This document shows, piece after piece, positions 33,077-44,200 of a stretch of 64,000 bases of DNA. A model generated the notes under the pieces. That model saw nothing but the letters and a program-made list of their open reading frames with translations. It was not told the origin of the DNA and did not search any database. The DNA is from Linnemannia schmuckeri. Lineage: Eukaryota > Mortierellomycota > Mortierellomycetes > Mortierellales > Mortierellaceae. The stretch covers positions 216,001 to 280,000 of the forward strand of contig JANATG010000011.1 in NCBI GenBank assembly GCA_029449235.1. Reading direction: 5' to 3'. Every line of letters starts with the position of its first letter. The first letter of the stretch is position 1. The position numbers were made by a program, and so were the translations under genes.

Positions 33077-34182
33077 ATGAGTCTCAAGGACTGGTACCTA
33101 TTCATACGACAGCAGGGCTACGAGCCTATCATTTTGCACCAGTCAGCTCTCTTCAGCATCGGCGCCAACGGACGCCGGCGACTTGATGTTTTAGGAGTAT
33201 GCTATAAAGTCATTCGCGTCTCCTACTCGAACAAGACTCAGGGTGGAGCGAATCTGATTCTGGAGAAGGAGGTTGGCCGTTTTGGGTCGGTGTCGGGGAT
33301 GACGCTCACCAAGCTGCGTAAAAGAGCGACACAGCTGCGGTTCGTCAGAAACAACACAAAAAGGCGTGGGAGCGAACAGCAACATGTCTCAACATTATGG
33401 AGTATCGAATGAAGAACAAGCTTCGCCTGCAAAAGTGCCACTTCGCTGATGTGCGGTCGGGTCTTTCGTCGTCGCTCTACTGGTCCCTCAAAAGACGCAA
33501 GAACTTCGCCAAGCATATGGCAAGTAAAGGCTGGACTCTCCGAATGTGGAGACAGAGGCAGATCTGGAAAAAGCGATCGACGCTCAGCCAGGCGACGCCA
33601 TTACCTCGGCCGACTCGCATATGCTTGCCTATGCAACTAGTCGGACGCTACGGCGTCCTGTGTCCAATGGCGTCATCCTCTCGTACATTGTTCCAAAGCT
33701 TCTCCAAACCCTTGGTGTCTCCCAATCCCAGCTCACCGCACTTGCCATCGTCTCACATAACGGTTACAACAAAAATATTCCGGCTCTGGGAGCAGCAACC
33801 AACTTTTCAATAATCAATCAATCGACAGTGAAGGTAATAACTTAAGATGGATACTTTATTCCATCTGCACCTATTTGGCTACTTATAGACACCGTGTTCT
33901 GGCTATTATCAATGATTCTTATTATTATTTAGACCCCAGGACAGTGGTTGCAAAATACGCACATGATAGCAGAGTTGTTGCCAAAACAAGGAGAGCAGAA
34001 CCTTTGAGCTTTCCATCCGTGTCTTCATTGGTCTTCAGCAAAAGAGTTTGGAAAAAGACAACTCTCCACCCATACTCCAGGATATGTACAAGCAGCCGCG
34101 TGAGCGATTCCAGCGCTTTTTTTGTGCTCGTTACGAGGAATCCAAGTACACCAAGAAAGAAGGACAAAAGACGAGATAAATT
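33077..34182 (+). other. XPG/FEN1-like (PIN-like) nuclease portion
   Basis: The start M-S-L-K-D-W-Y-L-F-I-R-Q-Q-G-Y-E-P resembles the XPG N-region (M-G-[IV]-K-x-L-W-x-x-I). Further on, W-T-L-R-M ... E-A-D-L-E ... G-D-A-I-T-S-A-D-S-H-M-L-A-Y resembles the XPG internal region, where family members have an Asp pair in the form D-x-D. Here the second position is His (codon 33618-33620). It is followed by L-T-A-L-A-I-V-S-H-N-G-Y-N-K-N-I, in the place of the FEN1 helix-hairpin-helix segment. Structure-specific flap nucleases of this fold cut branched DNA; this copy should be inactive. Confidence 0.55.
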
Positions 34183-34236
34183 TATTGTTCTGTTAACTGG
34201 ATAAAGCTGTACATGTGAATCGTACATTAATGTTTG

Positions 34237-34241
<5 letters not shown>

Positions 34242-34278
<37 letters not shown>
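34242..34278. repeat. 37-bp poly-T tract
   Basis: Lies between the XPG-like and Fanzor-like portions, directly before a GAGTAG that could be a splice acceptor. Confidence 0.9.
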
Positions 34279-34279
<1 letters not shown>

Positions 34280-34332
34280 AGTAGTACCTCTGACAAGATT
34301 GAGCGGCTTCAAGTCCACGATCTGTAAATCAG

Positions 34333-37315
34333 TTCAGGACTGTTAAATCACCTAAACAGAGCTCCAGAGATTCGAGTTCCTCACCGCCACAGCCAGCCAA
34401 CACCAGCCAAAGCCCGGTCCCTTTGAGTCAGGACGTGGAAAGCGATGGACATCCATCGCTCGCTCGAACTCGCGTCCCTCGACACCGACTGGGATATCCC
34501 TTCAAAGAACGGAAGGGTATGGTATCTCATAAATCCTCCTCCAAGGCAAAACAATTCGTATGGGAGCCTCCAAAGGAGATCCCCAAGTCCGCCAAGGATC
34601 CCTCCACTACTAGTGACAAGGCCGACAAGAAGAACAAGAAGACACCTAAGGCCAAGAAGAAGTTGGAGGAGGCGTCACCGAGTGCAGAGCCAACCACTTA
34701 TGCGGACAAAGACAAAATGAGTCTCGTGTTTTCTCTCGGCTGGCACCATCCCACTTCTTCCTTTGAAGTCGGGACGCTTGATGCGAACACCAAACGAGTC
34801 TTTTTGGACAATCCTGGTGTCCAGCAGGAGATCGTCGAATGTATCAAGGAGGCGTCCAGGCTGGCAGTGGATGTGAAGCGAAAAGCGCAGCGGCTTATTG
34901 GATAATTTTTGGAGAAGCTCTGCATTTGTATTGACGCAGAGGTCGCCAAAGCTAGGGGCCAAAAGAAGAATGGCGAGAGGTTGAAGGCAAGGTGGGATGC
35001 ATTTTCAGATGGAGAGCGCGAGATCCTGGATTATTTGGCAGGAAGGGTCAAACCCAAAGAGGAAAGTAGCGACGAGGAGGACATCGAAGGAAAGCAGGAT
35101 GGTGCGGGTGGTGGGGATTCAGAGGGGGATGATAGCAAGCACACCCAATTCCTTCAATCGTTCATGATCTACCTCTACTCGAGGAATCTTCCCAAGAAGG
35201 CGACCAAAGGTGGGAGGGGGCTGTTGACGCCTTCATCAACATTCTGGCGGGCATGGATCTCCTCAACGTCACCTGTACACGAGGCGAGCTCAACAAGACA
35301 ATGCTATTCACGCCCACTCATCTGGTGCGGTCTGTCACAAGCCAATTAGCTGCAGAACTCAAAAAGATGTATCAGGACGGCAGCAGTTTATTGCATGACA
35401 AGGCGAGGATCCCGTTACTGTTGACAAATATGCGCTACACTACAGGCCATTGCAACATTCTATAATGCTAATGCTTAATTATTCGTGGTCGCTTTTAGAT
35501 CTGCGCTATCAAGAAGGGCTTGCAGGGAGTAGACTACAGGATTTAAGAGGACAGAACAGCGATTGAGAACTACATCGCACTCAACGACCTGATCCCAATC
35601 GATGGCGCATTGCTCCTCTCACCTCATCCAAACAAGCGCTCGTCTTTTTCTCAGAGAAGGAGTTGGCTTCTTTCTTTTGGAAAAGGTCTCTTCTGAAACA
35701 AAGACTCATGGATCTTGCCCGACTGGACGACACCACCGTAACGTCCACAAACGACCTCGATGCCTGGATTGGTGGTCTGGCTCCTGGCCTTATCATCAGA
35801 ACTTTGTTTGTGATATCGACCCCAAGGATTGTCCAATCGTCGCAGACACAAGTGTGGCCACCGAGCAGCCATTAGCATCAAGTCTTTGGATGCGGTTAGG
35901 AACCATCTGCAGATGGTCAATGAGACCAAGCCCAAGGATTACCGAGCAGAGGGCTATCCACCGCGAGGCTTAATCAGGACCGATGATTTCCGAGTGCAGA
36001 TCTTGGCGTTGAAGATTCGAGAGCGACAGGATGCCCGCTACAAGAGGTTGCCGCAGGAGGATCTACCTAACAGACTGACTTCTACTGTCGCAGGCACGAA
36101 GTATTATCTGTAATGTGATCAAGACCAAGGAGGATATCGAGACACTTTGACCCGGCAAGGACACTTAGAGGATGAAGATCTTAAGTCTGGGTGGTGGTCA
36201 GGTGTGCGTATTTGGAGCCTTCGCTCATTTACCAATGGGGCTTGGGTCAAGCGACAAGGGCAAGGGCAACGACAATGCTGGCGAGGGACAGGACATGAAA
36301 GGAGTAGTTGTGACCTCATAGAAAGCGATAGTCGATGCAAGCGACCAGTCTCAAGTGTGCGACGCAGCCCCATTCCCGCTTCTCCGTAATCCACCACCCA
36401 AGCTGTTGAGGCGTCTGGGCCTGCCTTTTTAAACTTGGCAGTCAAGGCAAAAGCGGTGTATCAGCTAACCTTTCGCTTCAGGAGATGGCAGAAGACAGAA
36501 AAGAAGGTCATCCCAGAGGACGAGGAGGAGTCCATTTACAGCATCGTGAGTCGTCTACCACCCCTTTGAGGATCGGCGTCGAGTATTGTGGACTACGTCA
36601 GAGAGCTGCAGCGTGTTGAGGATCGATTGAAGGCCATCTATGCTGATGATGACCATCGATTCCGAAGACGTCAGTGGGACCACGAACGGGCATGGCAAAT
36701 GGAATACCAAGCGATGGCTGAGAGACTGCCCGGTATTGTGGGCGGGAGTCTTGGTCGTCGGCTAGAGGACAATCATGATGATGACTCTATTCTAATCGGG
36801 ATTGGCTTGGGTCAGTTTATGAGTAACGGTAGACTCTCCTCTTTGCATTCGTCGTTCTTGGAGTACTTTACCAAGACAGTAAGTTGCTTTTTTTTTTTTT
36901 TTTTTTTTTTTATCAACGCCATTGACAATGAGAACCTTGAAAGTACAGAGACTAATACGTTTGCGCTATACATCTTTAGGCGAGGTCTCTTGGGTATATC
37001 GTTCTTGGTATTAACGAATACTGTACATTCAAAAAATGCCCAAGATGCACCCACTTCGTCGCCCAAGGAACTCTTCGGTCGCTCTATTGCATTCGCTGCT
37101 CAGGATACTATCATCGCGACACAATGGCTGCCGAGAACATGTACCTTGTTGCTCGCGAGAGACTGGATAATTTTCGGAGACCCAAGCATCTTCAACCCAT
37201 TAGGGCCAACAGTTCGTATCCTTGGATGGATATCCCAGAGACCGGGACCACACCAGAGAGCTCCACTAGTGCGGCCGCCAGCAGCAGCACCAGTATCCCG
37301 ACTGCATTTTGGTGA
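34333..37315 (+). other. Fanzor/TnpB-like RuvC nuclease portion
   Basis: After a Lys/Ser/Pro-rich linker and a helical region (34423-35405) comes G-L-I-R-T-D-D-F-R-V-Q-I-L-A (near 35970), the lead-in to RuvC. Then S-L-G-G-G-Q-V-C-V-F-G-A (36184-36220) aligns with RuvC-I, where an Asp is expected at the first Gly (codon 36190-36192). After W-D-H-E-R-A and I-L-I-G-I-G-L-G-Q-F, the last exon (36980-37315, behind a GT-AG intron) reads G-I-N-E-Y-C-T-F-K-K-C-P-R-C ... Y-C-I-R-C ... Y-Y-H-R-D-T-M-A-A-E-N. That is the TnpB/Fanzor zinc ribbon with the RuvC-III Asp. These proteins are RNA-guided DNA nucleases carried by transposons in eukaryotes. The zinc ribbon is intact; RuvC-I appears mutated. Confidence 0.7.
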
Positions 37316-37558
37316 CGTCATTAATGAGCCCATTGTCCTGCAGCCACATGAAGAGATTTTTTTCGCGTTTCGCGTTCAAATCCTTTTCTCTCTCCTAAGT
37401 TCACAAAATCCAAAATAGGACACATATGCCCGAGGCGCGTTTCGAAGTCACAAATTGTTTATTTTTGGATCTTTTTTTCACACACATACACACATACCTA
37501 TCTTGCATCCACTCGCATTCACCCACTGTGTTTCCCTTCATTCAACAATCGACTTGAC

Positions 37559-40500
37559 ATGGAAGCTACTCAGGAACACATCAGTGTTGGATGCAACAGG
37601 CTCACTCAGGCACTCGCCTGGGGCGTCGACGGACTCGCCGCTTTTGGAGCCCATCACTCCGTCGCCCTCTACTATCCCATGGTACCCTTTTATTTTCGTT
37701 TTTGCAAACCACAAGGGAGGAAGGGAGATACAGGAGGCGCAGTTCATATTGCTCAGTATGGTCCACTAACAGTGCTTTTTTTTCTTCTCTTACATAAAAC
37801 ATATGTATTAATTGACTCTACCTGCAACGTACAACGACGCACAACGCACATCGGACATGACAGGACTCGGCAAGAAGAGGAGTACGAGCAACACTCCAGG
37901 GCCACACAAACCGCGTGAACTGCGTCGCATTCCTCAACCGTGGCCACGAGCTCTCGCAGAAAAACGTCGCCATCGTCTCGGGATCTGCTGACAAGACTGC
38001 CCGTGTCTGGAAGAAGAAGAACAACAACACCGCTGCAGGAACAGGAGAGGACAAGTGGGTGTGTTCTGCAGTTCTGGAGGGCCATACAGGATCGGTGGTC
38101 ACGATCGGTGCTGTGAGGGCCAGGAGTATTCAGGAGCAGAGGGATCTGTTTGCGACGGGGTCGGGGGATGGAACTATTAAGGTCTGGGAGCGTACTGAAG
38201 TCGATGAAATTACAGGTATGAAGACGCTTGACACGGAGTGAGTCATACTTGAGCGAGAGAGAAGCTGGAGGCGTAATTTATGAAGGCAAAGCGCTGACAT
38301 TATTTATTCGGTACCTTTTTCGGTCTAATAGACAAGGTGGAGTGCATACAGACGATTCAGGTGGGCAAGAAGTACGCTCAGTCAATTGCTATTTCTTACT
38401 TGCCCAACACCTCCATCCCCGTCATGGCTGTTGGCAGCACAGATAACCGGATCAGCATCTATGTCATGCAGTCCAAGCAGGTACGTTTCAACCTTTTCAC
38501 TGCCTCCTATGTCATATACAAACATCGTACTATAGTTGACTTACGATTATATACAATGTTATTTCTGGATTTAGTTTGACAAGGTGTTGTCACTGCAGGG
38601 ACACGACAATTGGGTCCGTTCACTGGATTTCGCAACATTCACTAAGGACTCGACAAACGACGACACCAAGCAGCAACAGAGGGATACTGACGGAAAGAAC
38701 ACATCGCACCATCACACATTGCAAGATGGCGATCTGTTGTTGGCTTCGGGATCTCAGGACAAGTATATTCGTATCTGGAGGATATCTGCGGTTGCGGAAG
38801 CGCCGGAGGAGGTCTCAGCGGAGGATGCTACTGCTACTGGTGCCCAGGCTGGGTCTGAGGCTGCATTGACGCAGGATATGTTGAAGAGCCTTGAGGAGAT
38901 GTACGTTTTCGTATTTTGCCTGTTGATTAGAGTGACACCGTAGATATGGGACGTTGAGCTCGGAGGGTAGCTTATTAATTGCTTGCATTTGTACTTGAAT
39001 CACCACTATAGGTCAAAGTCGGGAACACAGTTGAGCACAAAAGCACATATTATCGACGTGGCCATGGACACACCAACAGCGGAGACAAAACGCTTCTCGG
39101 TTATTTTTGAGGCCCTTCTCCTAGGTCATGATGACTGGGTATACACAATCAATTGGCAGCCCGCAACCCTCCAGAACGGCGTCTATCACCAACCCATGTG
39201 TCTTCTCTCGGCGTCGACCGACAAGAGCATGATGATCTGGCGGCCTGACGAGTCGACGGGGGTGTGGGTCAATAATACTCAGGTGGGCGAGGTCGGAGGG
39301 AACACGATTGGATTCTATGGAGGACTTTTTGGACCTGATGGACGGTGGATTCTGGCTTACGGGTATAATGGCGCTTTTCATATCTGGAAGAATGAAGGCA
39401 ATGAAATTGGAGGTAAGCAACAAGTTTTTGACGCGTGAGGCAGTTCTCGTGTTGACTATATTCAATGTACTATTGTTATGCAGTAACTAACTTTTTCCGG
39501 GAAATGATAATATATGCAATGCTGTAGATAAGTGGGTGCCACAGGTGCCGGCGAGTGGACACTACGCCCCAGTTCAAGATCTGACATGGGACCCTACACA
39601 ATCCTACCTTATCTCCGTCTCACTCGATCAAACCGCTCGTCTCTACTCCCCCTGGAAGCATACCGACTCTCTCACAGGATCCGCTGTCTCAACATGGCAT
39701 GAAATTGCTCGTCCCCAGATTCATGGATACGACGCTCAATGTATTGCCTTTACGGATAAGTGGACTTTTGTCAGTGGCTCGGATGAGAAGGTTTTGAGAG
39801 TCTTTGATGCACCCCAGACATTCGTTCGGTCTTTGGCGCAGTTGAGTGGAGATGAGACGATTCTGGCGGAGGAGAGTTCTAGACCTGTCGGGGCGAATTT
39901 ACCAGCTTTGGGATTGTCAAACAAGGCGGTGTTTGAGAACGATATCTCGGCGATGGTTGAGGCGCAGGAGTCGGAAGAGTACCTCTCTCAGCAAGCCTTT
40001 GTCTCTACCGGCGCTACACCTACCTCATTAATCGAGACCATGAGCCAGCCTCCCTTTGAGGAACATCTTTTGCAGCATACGCTTTGGCCCGAAGTCGAGA
40101 AGTTGTTTGGACATGGGTATGAACTGATGTGTGTTGATGGATCGCATGATCATCGGTGGGTCGCTTCGGCCTGTAAGGCCCATACGCCTGACCAGGCTGG
40201 AGTTCGGCTTTTTGATGCCCGCAAGGGTTGGAAGCAGACGCCGAACCCGTTGACGTCGCATACGCTGACAGTGACCAAGGTCAAGTTCTCACATGATGAT
40301 CGGTTCTTGTTGAGTATTTCGCGTGATCGGCTTTGGTCCTTGTTTGAGCGTGTTGAGGATCCTGAAGGTACCTTCAAGAAGGCGTTTTAGTTATATGTTA
40401 TTAAGTTGCGTATATTAAGGGTCGCTGTTTGAGTCCCAATTATTAACTTTTAAATATTTATATCTATGTAGCGGCTGATCCATACAAGCTAGTGGCGAGC

Positions 40501-40823
40501 AATAAGGCACATGCCCGCATTCTCTGGGACTGCTCCTGGTCCCACGACGACTCCATGTTCGCTACGGCCTCGCGTGACAAGACCATCAAGGTCTGGAAAT
40601 CTGCCTCCGAGACCCGTGAAACCGGTGCACCCTGGATGGCCATCGCGACCATTAAACTCCCCGAGGCCGTGACTGCTGTTGAATTTGCGCCTCGGTTGGA
40701 GGGTAGAGAGGGAGAGCATGTGTTGGCGGCCGGGTTGGAGGATGGACGGGTGTTCTTGTTTAGGTGCGATGCTGCTCAGCCGGAAACTTGGGTCCCCGTT
40801 GGCGAGATCTCTCGCGAGTAAGT

Positions 40824-40855
<32 letters not shown>

Positions 40856-41048
40856 GGTATTTTACATTTTCTGGTAGTCGGTGTGCTAATATTCCACTAT
40901 TTTTGTTTCTCTCGCAAACAGGTTGACGCATGTGGGCACGGTGAATGGACTGTCGTGGCGCGTGACAAAGGGCGCTACGCCTCAGTGGCAGCTGGCCTCC
41001 TGTGGAGTCGACCACTCTGTGCGGCTCTTCAACATTACCCTCAAGTAA
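37559..41048 (+). CDS. ELP2: Elongator complex subunit ELP2 (WD40 protein)
   Basis: Eight exons: 37559-37681, 37864-38215, 38332-38480, 38575-38900, 39012-39412, 39528-40367, 40472-40817 and 40922-41048. They close to 887 aa, near the size of human ELP2 (826) and yeast (788). Repeated WD40 units are clear: L-Q-G-H-T-N-R-V-N, S-G-S-A-D-K-T-A-R-V-W, A-T-G-S-G-D-G-T-I-K-V-W, L-Q-G-H-D-N-W-V-R, L-L-G-H-D-D-W-V-Y, A-S-R-D-K-T-I-K-V-W and the last at V-D-H-S-V-R-L-F. The central Y-A-P-V-Q-D-L-T-W and F-G-H-G-Y-E blocks are typical of ELP2. It forms the double-propeller scaffold of Elongator, which modifies wobble uridines of tRNA. Convergent with the kinesin, 226 bp apart. Intron 7 holds about 27 T. 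Confidence 0.95.
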
Positions 41049-41274
41049 AGAAACAAATAAAACACGGACATACTTTAGAGATATCTTGATAAAGTTATCG
41101 TTTTGTTTTCGTAACTTCTATTCCCATTCAGTCTATCGATGTTGGTTTATGTCTTTGTTGCGTGGGAAACAAAGAGTCATATTTTTGGGCTCGATGAAAA
41201 AACGATATATCAAAACATAGTAAATTAATATTGAAACAAAGTGGAAAGTATGAGAAAGGAAGGATAGAAAAAAA

Positions 41275-44200
41275 TTACGAGGGAGGGATCTGAGAGAGAT
41301 CAAAGAACTGGTCTAGGTGGTTGAGCCACGAACACATCTCGTCGCGGGTGGGAGCCTGCATCATGTACGCGTTACTTGTCGTGTAGATCGCAAATACGTG
41401 CTGACGCTAAAATGTTAGAAACAACGAATAGTACAAGGGTTAGCTGACTGAAGGTAATATGTATTATTCACAAAAAATAAAAATAATATGAGGTATCTTG
41501 TGAAAGAAACGTACGTTGAGCATGTTTTCGAGATCCTTTTGATGGTCGACACGGACATGAGTCAGGTTAACCACTCCGAGCTCGTCGGCCTCGTTGGACT
41601 GCGCATAGATGTACATGTATGGCCGTCGGATAACGAACCACCGCTTGACCCATGTGTCATCCCGGTTTTCGGGGTAGAATAAGTACCCCTTCTTCGAAAT
41701 GTTGTCACTATTATTTGTTATAGAAACGTTGGGTTTCAAATCAGTCAGCATATTCTTACTTGCAAAGTTTACGCAAAAATATACCTAAAAAGCAGAGCTG
41801 CTGGAACAAAACCGTACCTCTTGGTAATTAGTTTGACCTCGGACTGGAGTCGCGGCGAAGGGCGAGGCTGCTTGATGATCTCTGGATTGTCCGTATCCAG
41901 CGACGGTGGATCTTGACTGATCACAACCTATTTGAAAAATGGTGTCCAAAAACTAATTGCTTAATATCATCTTTGAAGTAAGCGGCATGCATAGTCTCCA
42001 AATTGACAACCGCTCAATCAATATACCTCGTCGAGGGAGATGGGCTTGTAGCACCAGAGGTCAACTGCCTTCTGCAATAACATTCGGCTCTTATCATCCA
42101 ACGCCTCGGATACTTGACCACTGGATTCTGAACCGCTTCGCTCAAATCCTGACGTATGAGCGATTGTCGCAGTTGACGTGCTACTCGCGACTGCAGACGA
42201 CGATAATGTCGACATTGTCGACGTCGAGACCGAATCCCATGGCAAGACTCCCTTTCTTTTCTCCTCCAGTTGCAGCCACTGCCGCGTCCTCTCCACATTC
42301 TCCCGCTTCTGAATCTCCTCCCTCGTCGCTCTGAATCCATTGACCAACGAAACACCTCGAGGTCTCCAGACACCTGCCAAGAACTCCTCACCTCTGACGT
42401 ACTTTGCTGCCGTATTCATCCTCCACAACTCCGAGGCTTTCTTGGTCACGATCGGGCGCAAGCTCAACAGGAACAGCCCGCTCACCTTCTTTTTCACCAC
42501 CTTGCTCGACCCACCTCCCGACAGAAATGATAGCGACGACATCAATCGGTACGGTGAATGTGCCGGTACGCTCGTCCTTGCTTCACGGTCCTGAATCTGA
42601 GTCGCAATATCCATCCGGAAGCATACTGGGTCCAGACACCGCTCCGCTTCAACAAACCATGTCAATGTCAACAAAACCCGCATGTTAGTTCCTGTCACCC
42701 GGTTTAGGAACAAGGACTCGTGCAGTGTGCTGTCCCAAGAGGCCTGGACAGACAAGAGACTGGTTCCATCTGTTGGATACTCGACCTTTTGTCCCGGTAC
42801 AAGATTAAGCGTCACATCTTCCCGAGGCGGAGACTCTGTAATACGACCCTTGTTATCCAATAGCCGCACACGGCCCAGCTGGATCTTGGAGATACGATGC
42901 CATGGGAATTGCCTGCCCGAGGTATGCGACAATGCCAGGACAATCCTCCGCTGCAGACCCTGTCGTAACTGGAACGAGCCAGAATCGATCGTCGAGTTGG
43001 AGAAGACTTGGACAGGGACGTACTCTCCCGAAGGCGCCAACTCGCAAACCTGAACATGTGCAAGAACATCGTGATGATCCTCCATCATAAGCTCATCCTC
43101 CGACATTCGCTCGCCCAGATTGCCTGCGGAGTTGCCTCCGAATGGTCCTCGTGATCGCCCCACCGTACCGTTTCCGTTGGTCACGACTGCTTGGACCGGA
43201 GCAACAGGTCCTTGGTGAAGATCTTCCTGATCCCGATCCCACTTCTCCCAGCTGGCCAGCGTCGTTGTCTTGGCCTCTCCAAAAAGCTCAAAGTGCAAAG
43301 ATCCGTGCCTCAAAACGTCCAAAATCGACTCGGTCACCATCATTGAAAGCGTCTGAGAGAACCCGAAAAAGATGGGCTCGTCTTCAAATCCGCTAACAGG
43401 CTCCGTCGAAAACACTTTGTCGCCTGGGGTGGGGGCCATAGGGGACCCGTTTGCCTTGACCATGCTCGTTCCTGTGAGATTGGACAGCCGAAACTGGGCG
43501 TGGACTTGGGTATATTGTTGTTCAGAGAGTCCCTCTACTGCCACAAGCGAAATCTCGAACAAGAGCTGATCACCTTCCTTCACACTCCCCTCCTCATCCT
43601 CTGGTACTACCGATTCAAACGACGCTCCGTGCGGGTATGGTTGTTGTCCGTTAAGTCTCCCGGCCAGGTCAGGTCCATTGGGCCGAGAAAAAGGGGATGT
43701 TGGCGATATTGCCTGAGCAGCGAGGCTTTGGGCGCTATTGTGGCTCAGGGGCGTGAGTGCTATCCGTGCACGGCCCATGATCTGTCCGGTCGTCCTGCAG
43801 ATGATAGGAACCACAGACTCTTTAAACTTGTTTCGTAAAAGACTCTGCAACATCGTCGAGGCACTTCCAATGAACGTATACCGAGGAGCAGGCGACTCGT
43901 AAAAGGGATCTTCCATGTTGAAGTGCTTTCTGTACTGAGGTCGGTCCACAAAGTTGTAGAGGTTGCGCATTCTATGCAGACGGACTTTGAGTTTGTCGAG
44001 TGACCAGATGTAGATCGAGTGGTGCTTGTTGTCGATGACCTTGACGCCGACGCAGGGTCTCTTGAGGGTATAGAGCGCAGTGTCCTCGTCGCTGTGAAAT
44101 TCTGACAGTCCCGAAGTGCTCTCCAAGGCTGAGCTGGGGTTCGCCAATGGTCCCGATTCGATGATGGTAAACTGGTACACGACTTGCTTGGAGAGTTCCC

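Larger units (their letters stand above)
33077..37315 (+). pseudogene. broken two-nuclease gene: XPG/FEN1-like N-half, Fanzor/TnpB-like C-half
   Basis: A chain of open segments on one strand, in order and without intervening foreign sequence, spells one long protein with an XPG-like first third and a Fanzor-like last part. Breaks: frame changes near 33315, 33543, 34000 and 35215, further disorder between 35410 and 35840 and between 36230 and 36560, nonsense codons at 34903-34905 (TAA), 36148-36150 (TGA) and 36166-36168 (TAG), and a 37-T run at 34242-34278. Clear introns remain near 33832 and at 36879-36979. A TATA box and leader precede the ATG. It lies between small hypothetical genes and ELP2; no terminal repeats were found. 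I read the whole as one gene because both halves share strand, spacing and degree of decay, but two adjacent genes remain possible. Confidence 0.65.
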
